Assembly: GCA_948567375.1 (NCBI GenBank)
Contig: OX419761.1
Span: 51,586,501-51,650,500 of the forward strand
Source of the DNA: Lunularia cruciata
Lineage: Eukaryota; Streptophyta; Marchantiopsida; Lunulariales; Lunulariaceae
Reading direction: 5' to 3'
DNA length: 64,000 bases
Shown: positions 12,810-24,600 of the stretch, one piece after another
How positions within the stretch are numbered: the first letter of the stretch is position 1
Layout of the letters: each line of letters begins with the position of its first letter
The notes under the pieces: model-generated
Database searches by the model: none
Seen by the model: only the letters and a program-made list of their open reading frames with translations
What the model was told of the DNA's origin: nothing
Position numbers and translations under genes: made by a program

Positions 12810-14352
12810 ATCTTTGTGCCTACAGTGGCATGGTTACGGCGTACTACTGCTACTGATTTTGTCCTCTTTCTTTCCAGCTTGATTACATAGTATACTAAAC
12901 ACTCTCTTGACTGGGACCTCCATTTACCCATGTTCTAGAAACACGCATCGCTAAATCTATAATTAATTCAACATCTCTATTAGTATTGTTAAACATTTCT
13001 AATATTTGTTTCTATGTTTTTATTTACTTAATGTAATTGTAGTCTATTGACATAAATGAAATTGATTAAAGGAGGTCTTAGTGTACTTAGAACTGTATCT
13101 CTCAAGCATTTTTTTACCATTAAGTTATTATTCATTTCTGTTAATATGTCTCGATTAATGCTCGCCGTTAGGAGGTAGAGTGGATCATCAGCATGATGTA
13201 CTCTCGTAATATTATGCGCCGCAAGTATTCGACTACAGACATTTCGTACACGATATAGAGAGCTGTAATAATGGGAAGTCTGTTTCAGGGACATCGAGTG
13301 GATACTAAACTTGGAATTTTGCATGTGTTCTGGATGTACCATGTGTCCAAACGTGTGCCCACTTCATGCTTGGGGGTCCCTAAGCAGGATTTCAGGATTT
13401 TATGTAAGGATATGCCCCACGACAGAATTAGATGTCCATATTTCATGTCAAACGTTTAATAGTCCTATCTTTTTATCTTTTTCTCCTTTAGGTTTGGATT
13501 CTCATGCGGAATCAAAAGTAAACTAATTTTTACATTCTTTATTTACTTACCTAAAGAAAGCGTTGAAGAAGTGGCCACCAGTACAGAGTGGAAGTTGAAG
13601 GTGGTCCACGTTCAAAATCCTGTTATCGTGTTGGTAAAGTTTATATTAAAAGTTTAAGCTAAGTAAAAAGTTAAAGATGAGTTCACATCGTCGAATAGAG
13701 GATACACGGTTTTAAGACGAATCCAAACTAGTGAAGGGAATCATCCTCAGACATTGGCGCACAAAATTAGAGTGAAGGGACAAGCAGTTCATGAGATGAA
13801 TCCGGAGAAGGGGATAGAGTGATCCTAAAAGATAAGATTCCAAAATTTGTCGATAGTTTGACTAGAATAGATGTTACTCGAGGGAAGTACAATTTGACAA
13901 TGGAGAGTCTGTGCTCTTTTGTAGTCCAATAGATCAACCAGACTTCTGTTTACTATCAGACATTCTGATTTAGCTCGTAAACAACAGGTTCATTTCCTGA
14001 CTTATGTGAGGTATGACTAGCCCCCAAATCCTACGGACATCATGTTTACTGCATCCATACTCATGAAACGAACAGCTCGTCGTTTATTGCTAGAACTCGT
14101 GAATCGACATACTCATGGTAGCATTCCTGGTTGCAAAACAAGGAAATGCCTCAGATTGGGAGGACTGTAATTTCACTTGTGAAGCCAACCACCACACCCG
14201 TTTACTGAGTGGACGCGTTCCGTGGTGGAAAATGTGAGCGTCCAGAAAATGAACTTCAGCAAGAGAAGTTCCAGCCTCTTAATCGTTTAAGCCTAAGCAG
14301 ATAAGATCGTATTTCCTGTCAAAACTGATATATTAATACAAAAGTCGTCCCA
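12810..14352. other. AT-rich intergenic stretch, nothing recognised
   Basis: Between the transporter upstream region and the helicase 3' end. No open frame has family similarity, and no RNA gene or repeat was recognised. The helicase 3' UTR and polyadenylation site must lie just below 14353 on the minus strand. Confidence 0.4.
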
Positions 14353-17300
14353 CTATATTCGAGAAAATTGCCGCTTGTCATTCTCTGCCCGTTTACCATA
14401 TGGGTTCGATGCTGTAAATCCATGACCACTACTACTCTTCCCTTCCGGTTTCCCTCTACCTCCACCTGGTTTACCTCCTGACTTCCTAAACTTCGCTGCA
14501 TTGCTGTCGAGATTCAAGTTCACCTTTGGGGGACAACTAAAACCAAATGAAGTAGCGACGCTCTGAAATCAGCACGCCGATAGGAACGTCAGTGGGATAA
14601 AGACATGACAAAACTTGGTAGAAGGACCCTTTCTAGATATACATATATTAGGTACGAGATCAGAAATCAACTAAACGTTAAAAGGTTTCACCTGTAAATC
14701 AAGGCGATGAACGTTGAAAATATCCTTCATCTGGTGTGAGTTGTAAGCAAGTAGATACGACCGATAGGCATCCCTCGCCGATTGATGTAAATAATAGTTC
14801 TTTTCTACTAGTTTTTCCTGAACATGAAATTGAGCGAAGTTAGAAATGAATCGTAGATACAATTCGGTTTTAAGAGTAGATATTCGGCGAGGGTACTAAT
14901 TACGTGCACAACCCAATGATGCAAGTCGCCCACCTTTTCCTCGATTACTTAGAAAGATGTCTGTTTTGAGAACCATTTTCTGGCATGTTCATGGGGGTCA
15001 TCTTAACAATCATGATATCATATATGATGAAAAAATCAATTTTCAACTCTGTTCTGGCTCTGGCTAATGTACTTTTGACAATCCTACACGATGCCGGCAA
15101 CAAGTACTTCGAAAGAACAAGAATCAAACACAAACGAGGCATAAGGTGCTTCCCGACTTGGACGCATAACAACATACCAGCTGAGATTGGACATTGGAAA
15201 TTTTGCTTGCCGGAAATTCGTACTCGTTGAGAGGTACTTTAGCACCCTGAATATAACAAGAAGGGGCTGGAGTCAATCGGGGCTACCGTTAAAACCTAAC
15301 CGCCTTTACTCAGTGTTTAGACAAAAAGATGGAAAGCATAGCACTTGTGTACCCATTTGCGTTGGTTAGTACTTTGAAATGACATCATGAAAACTACGCA
15401 GTGACTCGAAAAGATGAGAGAGTGTTTAGCTCACCTTCAAGTAACGCAGGAACCCAAGCTCTTCTGGAATTAGAAACAGTAGAGCTCGACCCTGCGCTCC
15501 TTCACCTCTTGCTGTTCTACCTACTCTGTGAATGTATTCCTGAGAAGATCAGATGTGAATGTTATCAACAGAGTAACAACATCCTGGAGATTGATCCAAC
15601 AAGTCCTGAAATGAGTTCCTTCCCCTAATCCATACCAAAATTCCCATAGCTCCAAGAATGCAGCAAAAGGTCAATTAAGCAGCATCAAGACGCAAACACA
15701 GCAGGGGTGCGGAGACTTACCCTCGGATCATCGGGGGGATCGTACTGGATAATCCAATCCTGAAATACGGCCAGAACACGAGAGTTTTACTACCCTGGGG
15801 AGATCACAGAATAAGACGAAAAGGAAAGCAGTGCCTGACATCTAGCAAAGACAAGATGAGGTAGTAGATGAGGTAACTGTTGACTACTGTAAGACGAGAA
15901 AGAACTGTCGTCTATCACTGGATACGGAATCATCATGTTGTTGCAAGAGAAGGAAACATACCACAGCCGGTATATCTAGACCACGGGCGGCAACGTCAGT
16001 ACAGAGAAGGATGCCTTTCTCCGCATTGCAAAATTCGAAGTAGGTAGTAGTTCGCTTTTGCTGCTTTTGTTTCCCGTGTATGTCCAGGCAAGGGATATCA
16101 ATGTAGTTCAACAGTTCCGAGTGGAACTTCACCGAGTTACAGGAGGAAAAGAAAACCATGACCTATTCCCAAGGCAGTAAACGTTGTCAGATGAAACAGC
16201 GAAAACCGGAAGTTAAATACAAAGACCACTTTCTGGAAATTCGATAGACATGCTAAACGCTTAGGTTCACTGCTGATGATGCCAACATGGAACATGCAAG
16301 CAGGAAAAGATGCTGTGACTGGAGACTTCGACTTCCCTCAAGATTACAGACCGCGACATAAGGGGAAAACCAATATGCCAATCTTCACCTTTTTCTTTAG
16401 GTTCTTCTTCAAAAATGTAAACAGGAGCAAAAACCGCTGAGCACTTGAGATCACACAGTATCCTTGCTCCAATCCTTCCACAGTAGCCTTAGACCTCGCG
16501 TCATCTACTCCGATGTAGAGGGGGGCTCGTTTAAAGGAAACACGTGCCAAATCTTCGACCTTCGTGGTCTGTGTGGCTGAGAATAGAACAGTCTGTCGTT
16601 CCTTAGGTAAAAGTTTAATAATCTGCTTCATCTCCTCCTCAAAGCCTATCTCGAGAATTCGATCAGCCTCATCGATAACCAGGCACTGGAGATTCTTAAA
16701 AATAAAACCTTTCGTGTTTTGCAGATGATCCAAGAGTCGACCAGGGGTAGCGACCACCAAATTGACTCCCTTAGCAAGCTTTTCTGCTTCCGTTCTGCGG
16801 TTTGCACCGCCCATGACAATTCCATGGGTCTGACTGTGATACTTCATGATATCTCTGGCAACCCCATAAATCTGCATGGCCAATTCACGCGTGGGGGAAA
16901 TGATAATGACACCGGTCCCATTACGCGGCATAAACTTTCCGTGATAAAGCAACTCCACGGCAGGCACTAAAAAGGCAAGAGTCTTTCCAGACCCAGTCCT
17001 GGCGGCACCTAGAATATCTCTTCCAGTCAGCAACTGGGGAATTGAACGTGACTGAATCTGCGGTACATATTGAGATGGGTCACACCGGAGACCACTCTGG
17101 TAATACATTTAAGCTTTGTTTGTAAATGAGTTAAGTTTGGTATGAATGGGACAGACAAAGGTTGAAGTTATGACCCGATGAACACAAGCTCACAACTCAA
17201 TGCACCTCCGCTGTTAAACTCTGAGATCTCTGGTTTGGAAAACTCTCTTGAAGCAAAAACTTTCGTATTTCAATAAAAAAGAGTAACAGGGGAGCTAAAA

Positions 17301-17866
17301 GTAATCCTGCATTCAAAACAGGTGGTTCGAGAATTTGACAATTACTAACGCAGAAACCTCATAACTAGTGTGCACATTAAATGGCCTGTGGGCCGACGAA
17401 GCGAGAGGCAGATCATTCATACCTCTGTCATGTGGGTGAAACCAGTGTCCTTGATTGCATTCTTCGTGGGTTCTGAAACTGGTAGACTTTCAAACGCAGT
17501 ACTACTCATAATTCCTGAAACGACAATAGTTCCGCCATCAAGCTTCTCAATCTCGAATTTCGGCTTCTTTGACTTCTTCCCTTCATGGCCAACGACAGTC
17601 TCGGGTGGTTTCTCCGCCATGCGCTTCCCTACTCTATTTTCCTTTCTTGCATCAACCTCAGCTTCCTCTCCCTTATCATCTGAATCCCCATCCTCCGCTA
17701 CTCCATTCACCTTCACTCTATCTTCCAAACCTTTAAAATCCTCTATTGGGCCCTCTTCTGCTACCACCTCAAATTCAGCTTTCACTTTTGCAGCCTTCTT
17801 CCTCTTCTTCCCGACAATCGTCTTCTCCTTGCCGACATTCTTCTGTGAACTATCCTTCTTCCCCAT
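14353..17866 (-). CDS. RH51: DEAD-box ATP-dependent RNA helicase, HAS1/DDX18 type
   Basis: A nucleolar helicase whose yeast and animal relatives act in 40S/60S ribosome biogenesis. Eight exons join in phase: 17423-17866, 16389-17057, 15962-16162, 15721-15759, 15435-15539, 15178-15246, 14692-14817 and 14353-14562 (TAG). The product is 620 residues, close to the plant family. The N-terminal ~100 residues are Lys/Glu-rich ([13 protein letters not shown]). Helicase motifs in order: Q-motif [18 protein letters not shown], Ia PTRELA, GG, Ib [20 protein letters not shown], then [14 protein letters not shown] (V) and HRVGRTAR (VI). The C-terminal domain ends in a Gly/Lys/Arg-rich tail ([14 protein letters not shown]). 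The start is ATG 17866; the open frame runs 24 bases further upstream without another ATG. The gene is head-to-head with the RRP6-like gene. Confidence 0.95.
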
Positions 17867-18697
17867 CCCGACAACCTTACTAATTCCCACTCCTCACCCC
17901 TCAACTTCCTCTCGAATTCAATCTGCCCTTCGGTCGACTTAGCGAGACCAGCGGCAGTAGCAGCAGCGAAATCGGTGCTCGGCTGAAAGCTTCTGGCCTC
18001 TTTGCTCCCTTTCTTCCTTCCTGAGATCCCCTTCCTGCTTTCCTTGCTATTCAGAAACCCTAGAGAACTCCTTCCTCCTCTCACGGGCTCCAATTCTCAA
18101 GACTTACTACTACCGGCTATAGCCAGTTTAGACTTCATATCCGGAAACTTGTACTTGTCTCTCCCTTGTACGGCTTGATGGGGTCTTCCCATCCTTCGCT
18201 TTTTCTACGCGGTCGCCTTTCTTCTTCCGGAAACTTGTATTTTCGAACTAGTTATTTGCCTTGGGAAAAGCACAAAGAAAGGCGACCAGAAAAGTGTTCA
18301 CCATTTCGCGATTCCAAATATTCACAAGAATCTTTGCCGGTTATTCTTCAAGTACGATTCGCTACATTCTGTCCAAAATGTCCAGGGTACCGGATTGTCG
18401 ACATTCGTCCGGTACCTTTAACGACTAAATGCTGGATCTCCCCTAACCTTGGTAGAAGGGGGAACTAGTTAGAGTCAAACTAGCAGCCTCAAAACCCTAA
18501 ATTGATCTCCATCCCAATTTCCCGAGTCCAACCAACATTTGTTCCGAATTCAATCAGCTGTCGCGGGTTTGAGTTGTCTTCTTGAAAGAATTCTATCCTA
18601 CTTGGATCGATTGATCACAGCCGTGAGGACGGAGGCATTTTTGATTTGAAGCTAACGTATTGAGTAGTGAGTGATCTTTTGATTGTGTTCGAGAGCG
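17867..18697. promoter_or_regulatory. Shared divergent promoter of the helicase and RRP6-like genes
   Basis: The two start codons are 831 bp apart on opposite strands. A perfect telo-box AAACCCTAA lies at 18492-18500 and a near copy AAACCCTAG at 18055-18063. Telo-boxes are common in promoters of plant ribosome-biogenesis and translation genes. A 72-bp repeated element is inserted at 18154-18225. Transcription starts are not known, so the 5' UTRs occupy an unknown part of this region. Confidence 0.6.
18154..18225 (+). mobile_element. 72-bp short insertion with 14-bp direct repeats
   Basis: The 72 bases are bracketed by exact 14-bp copies of TCCGGAAACTTGTA at 18140-18153 and 18226-18239. This is the pattern of a target-site duplication made by retroposition. 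The insert contains CTCCCTTGTACGG, GGGGTCTTCCCATCC and CTACGCGGTCGCC. Related copies lie at 45003-45074, 36396-36453 (reverse) and, as a fragment, at 35786-35822. There are no terminal inverted repeats, no poly(A) and no recognisable tRNA A/B box. I do not recognise the family. Confidence 0.7.
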
Positions 18698-21600
18698 ATG
18701 GAGGATGTTCGGGATTCAGCGGAAGAAAGAGCGGAGCAGCTGATTGAGTCTGTGAAGGGGACTCTGCCCAAGGTTGTGAAACAGCTTGAGCTTGCAGCTC
18801 ATCATCTGCCAACGGGTCAGGACTTCCATTTTTACTCCAATTTCAAAGAATTTAAGAGCCCGGTAAAATCCTGTCAGAGTAGAGTGGTTTCACTACTGAC
18901 TCAAATTAGTAGCTTGAAGGACTTTCATAGTTCTACATCGTCGGTGTGGCCTGCGGATTCTGAGGAAGCGTATGACTGGCTTGTTGGAGTACAAGATGAT
19001 TTACTTGAACGAGTAGATGCTTACCTGGATAAATCCCATGTTGAAAGGAAGGAAAAGAATCAGCAGAAGCCTGAATTGTCGAATTTCGTGAAGAAAAGTC
19101 CCACTGCTTTGACTTCACCTAGAGATGTTAAGGTTGCTAGGGGCAAGGACAGTGCATCCAATCGTTGCCCGGTGCCTTTCCATGTTCGACATATCCCTCG
19201 GCCTCAGGACAAGTTTGATTTAGCAGTAGATAATACTAATACTGTGTTCAAACACCTCGGTAAACGACGAATAAATGGAAGTGGTGACACTGGAGCTCCC
19301 GTTCCTGGTGCCGAGCTAGGGGAGTCGACAGAAAATGCACATCCACTGGAGGTAACTGTCTTCTTCTTATCAAACATCCCTCGCTAACTTAAATACCGAA
19401 TTCGTCGAAGGAGGACGATACATCATTGAAGTGGATTGGCCTTTCTGTTCGAGCCCATTTGATAGTGAATAACAAGCTGTAAGAATTTCACCACAACATG
19501 CTGAACAGGTTTTGGCCAAAGCTTTTGCTGGCGCAGCCTTGGGTAATACGTGCAAAACAGTTCTGATGGTCACCCGCGATCCTCATACATGCCAAGTCTG
19601 AAGGTCAGCCGTCAGAACAATCACACTTGTTGTAGTACGGCTGAGCAGTCCCATCCCACTCTGTACACTTCTGTCGGCTTCAAAGACATGTTCGCTCCAA
19701 TTTATGTGTTTGGATCGTTCTCTCTCATTTTCTGTGCAGGTTGAGCTTAAAGAGATGGCCTACATGGAGCCTATGACAGAGCCAATTGAAGTCAAGAAAC
19801 CTAGCTCACTTGGGGATACACCTTTCACATTTGTCGACTCTTTGGCGTCCCTAAAAAGAATGGCCGACAAACTTCGCGTTGCTGGAGAAATTGCCGTAAG
19901 TGATTCAATTCTCTTTCTAGTGTACGTTGGTCGTGCCTTAGCTTCCGATGCACTTCGTTAATAGAAATCTGTTTTTTCAGGAAGACCAGATATTCCTAGT
20001 ATGCAACAAAGAACAAGATGCCAGAACTTTCGAGTTATGTTTTTTAATCCCGTTGGTTGATTGCAGGTTGACTTGGAGAATCACCATTATCGGTCGTACC
20101 AAGGCTTTGTGTGCCTCATGCAGGTGTCAACACGAGAGGAAGACTTTGTCGTTGATACTCTTACTCTCCGAAGTCAAATCGGTCCATGTTTGGGAGATAT
20201 CTTCTCTGACCCAGGGATAAAAAAGGTAGGATGTCGATAACTGAAAGCTAGTATCTCGCACTATTGCCGAATTCGGTTAACTTTCCCCATATAAGACGGA
20301 GTGTGCACTTGTTGTTAGTTACATCACGAGACGAATGTCAGGGCCTTAGGTTGTGCGTCCAGGTATTCTGCTGTATCAATCACGGTTGGAACTTCACAGG
20401 TTATGCATGGGGCCGACCGTGATATCGTATGGCTTCAGCGGGACTTTGGCATTTATGTCTGCAATATGTTCGATACTGGCCAGGTTTGTGTGGGCATCTG
20501 TCACCTTCCATCTCTTGTCTTTTTCTATTCAATGTGCGATCCATTGTCTTCATACACAAGCAATTACCTCCCATCCCGCTCATGTCCAACTTCTTTCCAA
20601 AGCGTTCTAAGCTCCACCAGGGAAGTGAAATTTGGCATCGTCAACCTGCAGGCCGCAAGGGTATTACAGTTGCAAAGTGCTGGTTTGGCTTTCCTCCTAG
20701 AGCATTTCTGTGGAGTTCATGCAGATAAACGGTAATAGTCACCCCTCGACTAATAGTTTTTCATTGTTTCTTCAAAGTGTAGTATCCTCCCCTCGTGTAT
20801 ACTAGCTCTCTGCAGGTGTTGCCCCTGAGATGTTTCAATTATGTCTTTACTTCTTCCTACATTCGTTTTGTTAGATTCACTTAAACTCCATTTCCTGAGT
20901 TGCTATTCATTTCGATTTGCGCATAATATGCTTATATTTCATCTACATTTCATATGCACTTAATGAGTTCTGGATCTCCCGTTCTTTGAACAGCTTCTGC
21001 TTCTCCCCTTATCCTCCCCTCGTGGTGGGACATGGTAGTTTTCACAAATAAGTGTTGGGCTTATGTCGAAGTTCTCCCATCAATCGATCTTCCACATTCT
21101 CGTTCTGACAGCAAATCATATCAAGAGACAAGGCTCTGATTAAACTGCTGGCATTCAATTAACCAAGTCTACGTATACTTGCTTGGCTCGCTACAGATAC
21201 CAGCTTGCTGACTGGCGAATCCGACCATTGCCTTCGGAGATGATGAAGTAATGGCTTGCTCGGACTTTTATTTTTCTTTCCCTTTGTTGCATTGACTTAA
21301 GCTTTGCGTGGATATTCGTGACATTTGCTACTGGGACTCCTCGGAGTCCCATTTTCATCACCTGTGCATGGGTTACATAGAAGTATGAAGGTCATCTAAG
21401 GAGGCTTTTTGGATGTCGCAGATATGCCAGAGAAGATACACATTACCTTTTATTTGTTCACGATATGTTAAGGCAGCAGCTTTGTGCTTTGTCACATGCA
21501 AAATTGGATGCTGAAGATCCTTGGGTCCAGGTACATGTGTCTAAAAGTTCACCTTCCATCAACGCCAGGCCAGTACTGGAGATCAAAAGCATTACAATTA

Positions 21601-24600
21601 TTTGACTCCTTTCTTGTTGAAAACCAAATATCTAACTAGGATATGATGGACAGGTATACAAGCGAAGTCGAGATATCTGCTTGCAACTATACACGAAGGA
21701 GCTGTTTACGGAAGCCTCATTTTTACAGATGCACGGGTATATAACTCTTTTGGGCTTCTACAATTTCAAACAGATTTGCATACTCAGAGTTGCCATTGAT
21801 AGCTCACTGTTGGTTTTACTCCAGATTTCTCACGATCTACCTCAATGTCTATTTACGGCTGCAGATTATACGACAAGCAATTCCGACCGGAGCAACTTGC
21901 CACTGTTTCTGTAAGTAGTCCTCGAGGACTCCTGAATCTCGACTTTGACGTGTGGGCTTCCACGTATGTATAGTCTGGCATCTAGGATCATCGCTGCTTA
22001 CCGTGCAGAGTCCGAAGCTGTGTCTTACTAGGAGTTGCAATTGTACAGAGGTTGTATGCCTGGAGGGACCAAACTGCTCGGAAGGAAGATGAGAGTACGG
22101 GATATGTGCTGCCAAATCACTTACTCTATCAACTAGGTGGGTGTTATTCTTTGGACCAAGTACACGTTTGAAGTGAAGGCTTCAATTGAGTTGGACTTCC
22201 CTGCTTGTTATCTAAGGCTTATCATGAACGTGAGCAATTAACTCGAATACTTGCATACACCATCGGATATTGTGCTCGTATTTTCCGTAATTCAAGTGGG
22301 ATTGGAAGCAATGTTGCGAGTAGCCAAATGAGTGATGATCTTTACTGGCTTACCATCCTGTCAGAGTCAGTCAGTCTTGTCACACGTTATGGAACCGGGA
22401 TGTTGATAACGGGTTCTGTATTTCATTACGCGATATGAGCCAACTAAGTCCTCTAAGTAACACCATTCTGTGTATAGTTTGTTCTATTCCGTAAAGAATG
22501 GAGATTACTCGTTCCTGCAGGGGACCCACTAGTACTTGCCCCTCTCCCTTCTCCCTCAAACGACCTCTCTCATTCTCTCGCACTCCTCTACTGCTATTTA
22601 TCCGCTCTTCCTACTCTTCTCTACGTTTTCCCTTTGCTTTCACCAGTTTCGCATCTACTCCTGTTTTCATTCCCATATTGCAACTCTGTTTGCCTGTCAT
22701 TCTCACAGTACTAATCGATGTTTTTGCAGGTATTGCCAAGGTGCGTCCCGTATGTTGTTTTTGCGCATGCGTCAATTGCTGCATCTCCTATGAACATTAT
22801 CGTTGCATTATTTCATCTTTCCATCAGGACACCTTTATACTTCTCCAAGGAGTGCTGGTTCCAGCAGACCTCACTCCGACCATTCCTGAGGGGGACTTTT
22901 GGAAGTAACCGAGTTTACATTGGCATTCATGAGCTTTCAAACAGAAACTGGTACGAGAGGTACTGGCATTCGCCCAGCTACTTCGGCACTGTGTTAGGCA
23001 CTGGTGAAGTTGTGGGTGCTTTCGTGCAGGCTTACTATGACCGCCTGTCTGCTTCCTTCAGTGTTCAGTGTTTTAGGACTGATGCGTTCATAGAGCATGC
23101 TGCGGTACACTGTCCAATCCTCTCATGCACATGCGCTGGGGCGACGCATGAGAGGATCCGCTCCTCTCTCACTTCGCTCCACTCCACCCATCTTTAAGCT
23201 ATCATTTTCCTACTGGCTCTATGTTTCTCCCTTTTCTCCCGATTGGACCTTCCTACTCGCTTTCAATTTCAGATGCGTAATCTATTGCTGTTAATATCTC
23301 TGTGTTCTTCTTTTATGATGTATATCAGTTCAATATAGGTGCTACTAGTCAATTTCTACTAATCAATGTATCAATTTCTGCTTGTTGCTTTCTATCGCTT
23401 CCGCTTACTTTTTGTTATGTAACTTTTTTGCTTAAATTTACTCCAATTCAATTTGCTTACATTCACTTCAATTCTATCTGCATATAGTCATGCTTGCATT
23501 TCATATGCACGTTCTCGGTTCCCTACTTAGTGGGTTTTTGATCCCCCGTTCTTGAACGGCTTCCGTTCTCATTTCTCAAATGTGAGCCAAATAAGTGCTC
23601 AAGTTGCATAGTATTAAAGTTTGGACCTAATTTGGAAACGCTTCCACTTATTTCTCTGCAGCGTCTGAAATGCCAGACAACGTTCGGCAGCTTCAGACTA
23701 TTGTCAAAGGGTCACAAGCGCTTGTGGGACGTTCTGCTGGAGTTATTGTGGATTTGATCCGTCAAGCTAAAGAGAATCCAATACTTACGCCAGTGGAGCC
23801 ACATTCTAGACCTTTGAAAGATACGAAACTCCAAGAGGTTAAGGATAAGTTAGATGGGATTACAAAAGATTGTGAAAGGTCACAAACAGAAGAGAAAGCA
23901 GGGGCTTCTATTAGCATTGCGGCGATTCAATGTTTTGAGGCACCGAACATGCTGAACTCGGCGGGCGGAGGTGCAATTGAAGGTCAGATCATCCAGGAGG
24001 AAACTCAAAAGACAAGCATCCAAGACGACGATACATATTTACATCTCGTACGAACTCCCGGACCAGCAGTGGTAGTCAGAAAGTCTGGGTCTATGCTTTT
24101 CAATACCAAGCGTTCTAAGTCTGCCGCAGTTTCTTTATCTCCTTCTACCTCGGTCATCCCCTCCTTTTTAAACCGTGTTAAGGCTGACTCCCAGTCGAGC
24201 AGGGAAGTCCCTTCAGCCCTTGAACTTGGTGCTTCTGCAAATTTTGGTGACGACCCCGGTCCTCGTATGGAAAATGGAGTGCCCCCCACTGAATCAACCG
24301 CAGCAATTGGAGCCAGTACTTCATCAAGCATCAACGACGAGCCAACATCAGAACCAACCTCCACGTCTGATCAGAAGATGACTCCCGATCAAGCTGGAAA
24401 CGCAGCAGACTTAAAGTTTCCCAGATTTGAGAGCACCGGAGATACCCTGTCCTGTGTGATTGCACCTGTGATTAAACCGGAGATACAGACATCTAAAGTT
24501 AGTTCTGAAGTTAAGTTGACTGTCAAATCCAAAGGATTTGGAGCTTCACTTTTTGGTCGAAGCAAGAAACAGTTCAAAGGAGTGGATGAACCCTACTACA

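Larger units (their letters stand above)
22137..23661 (+). other. Large intron of the RRP6-like gene
   Basis: This 1.5-kb intron is much longer than its neighbours, which are roughly 130-470 bp. It splits the HRDC domain in phase 1. It contains a pyrimidine-rich block (about 22540-22680), a hairpin at 23117-23157 and a copy of the intronic repeat near 23500-23580. Open frames inside it (for example 22498-22908) show no family similarity and are probably chance frames. Confidence 0.7.

Noticed and set aside
16719-16970. Plus-strand open frame opposite the helicase
   Set aside because: It is antisense to conserved helicase motifs and has no similarity of its own.
17370-17942. 190-codon plus-strand frame, Ser/Pro/Phe-rich
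   Set aside because: It mirrors the Lys/Glu-rich helicase N-terminus on the other strand, which accounts for both its openness and its composition.
22498-23197. Overlapping plus-strand frames of up to 159 codons
   Set aside because: They lie within an intron whose flanking exons join in phase across the HRDC domain. Composition is low complexity, from a CT-rich block.
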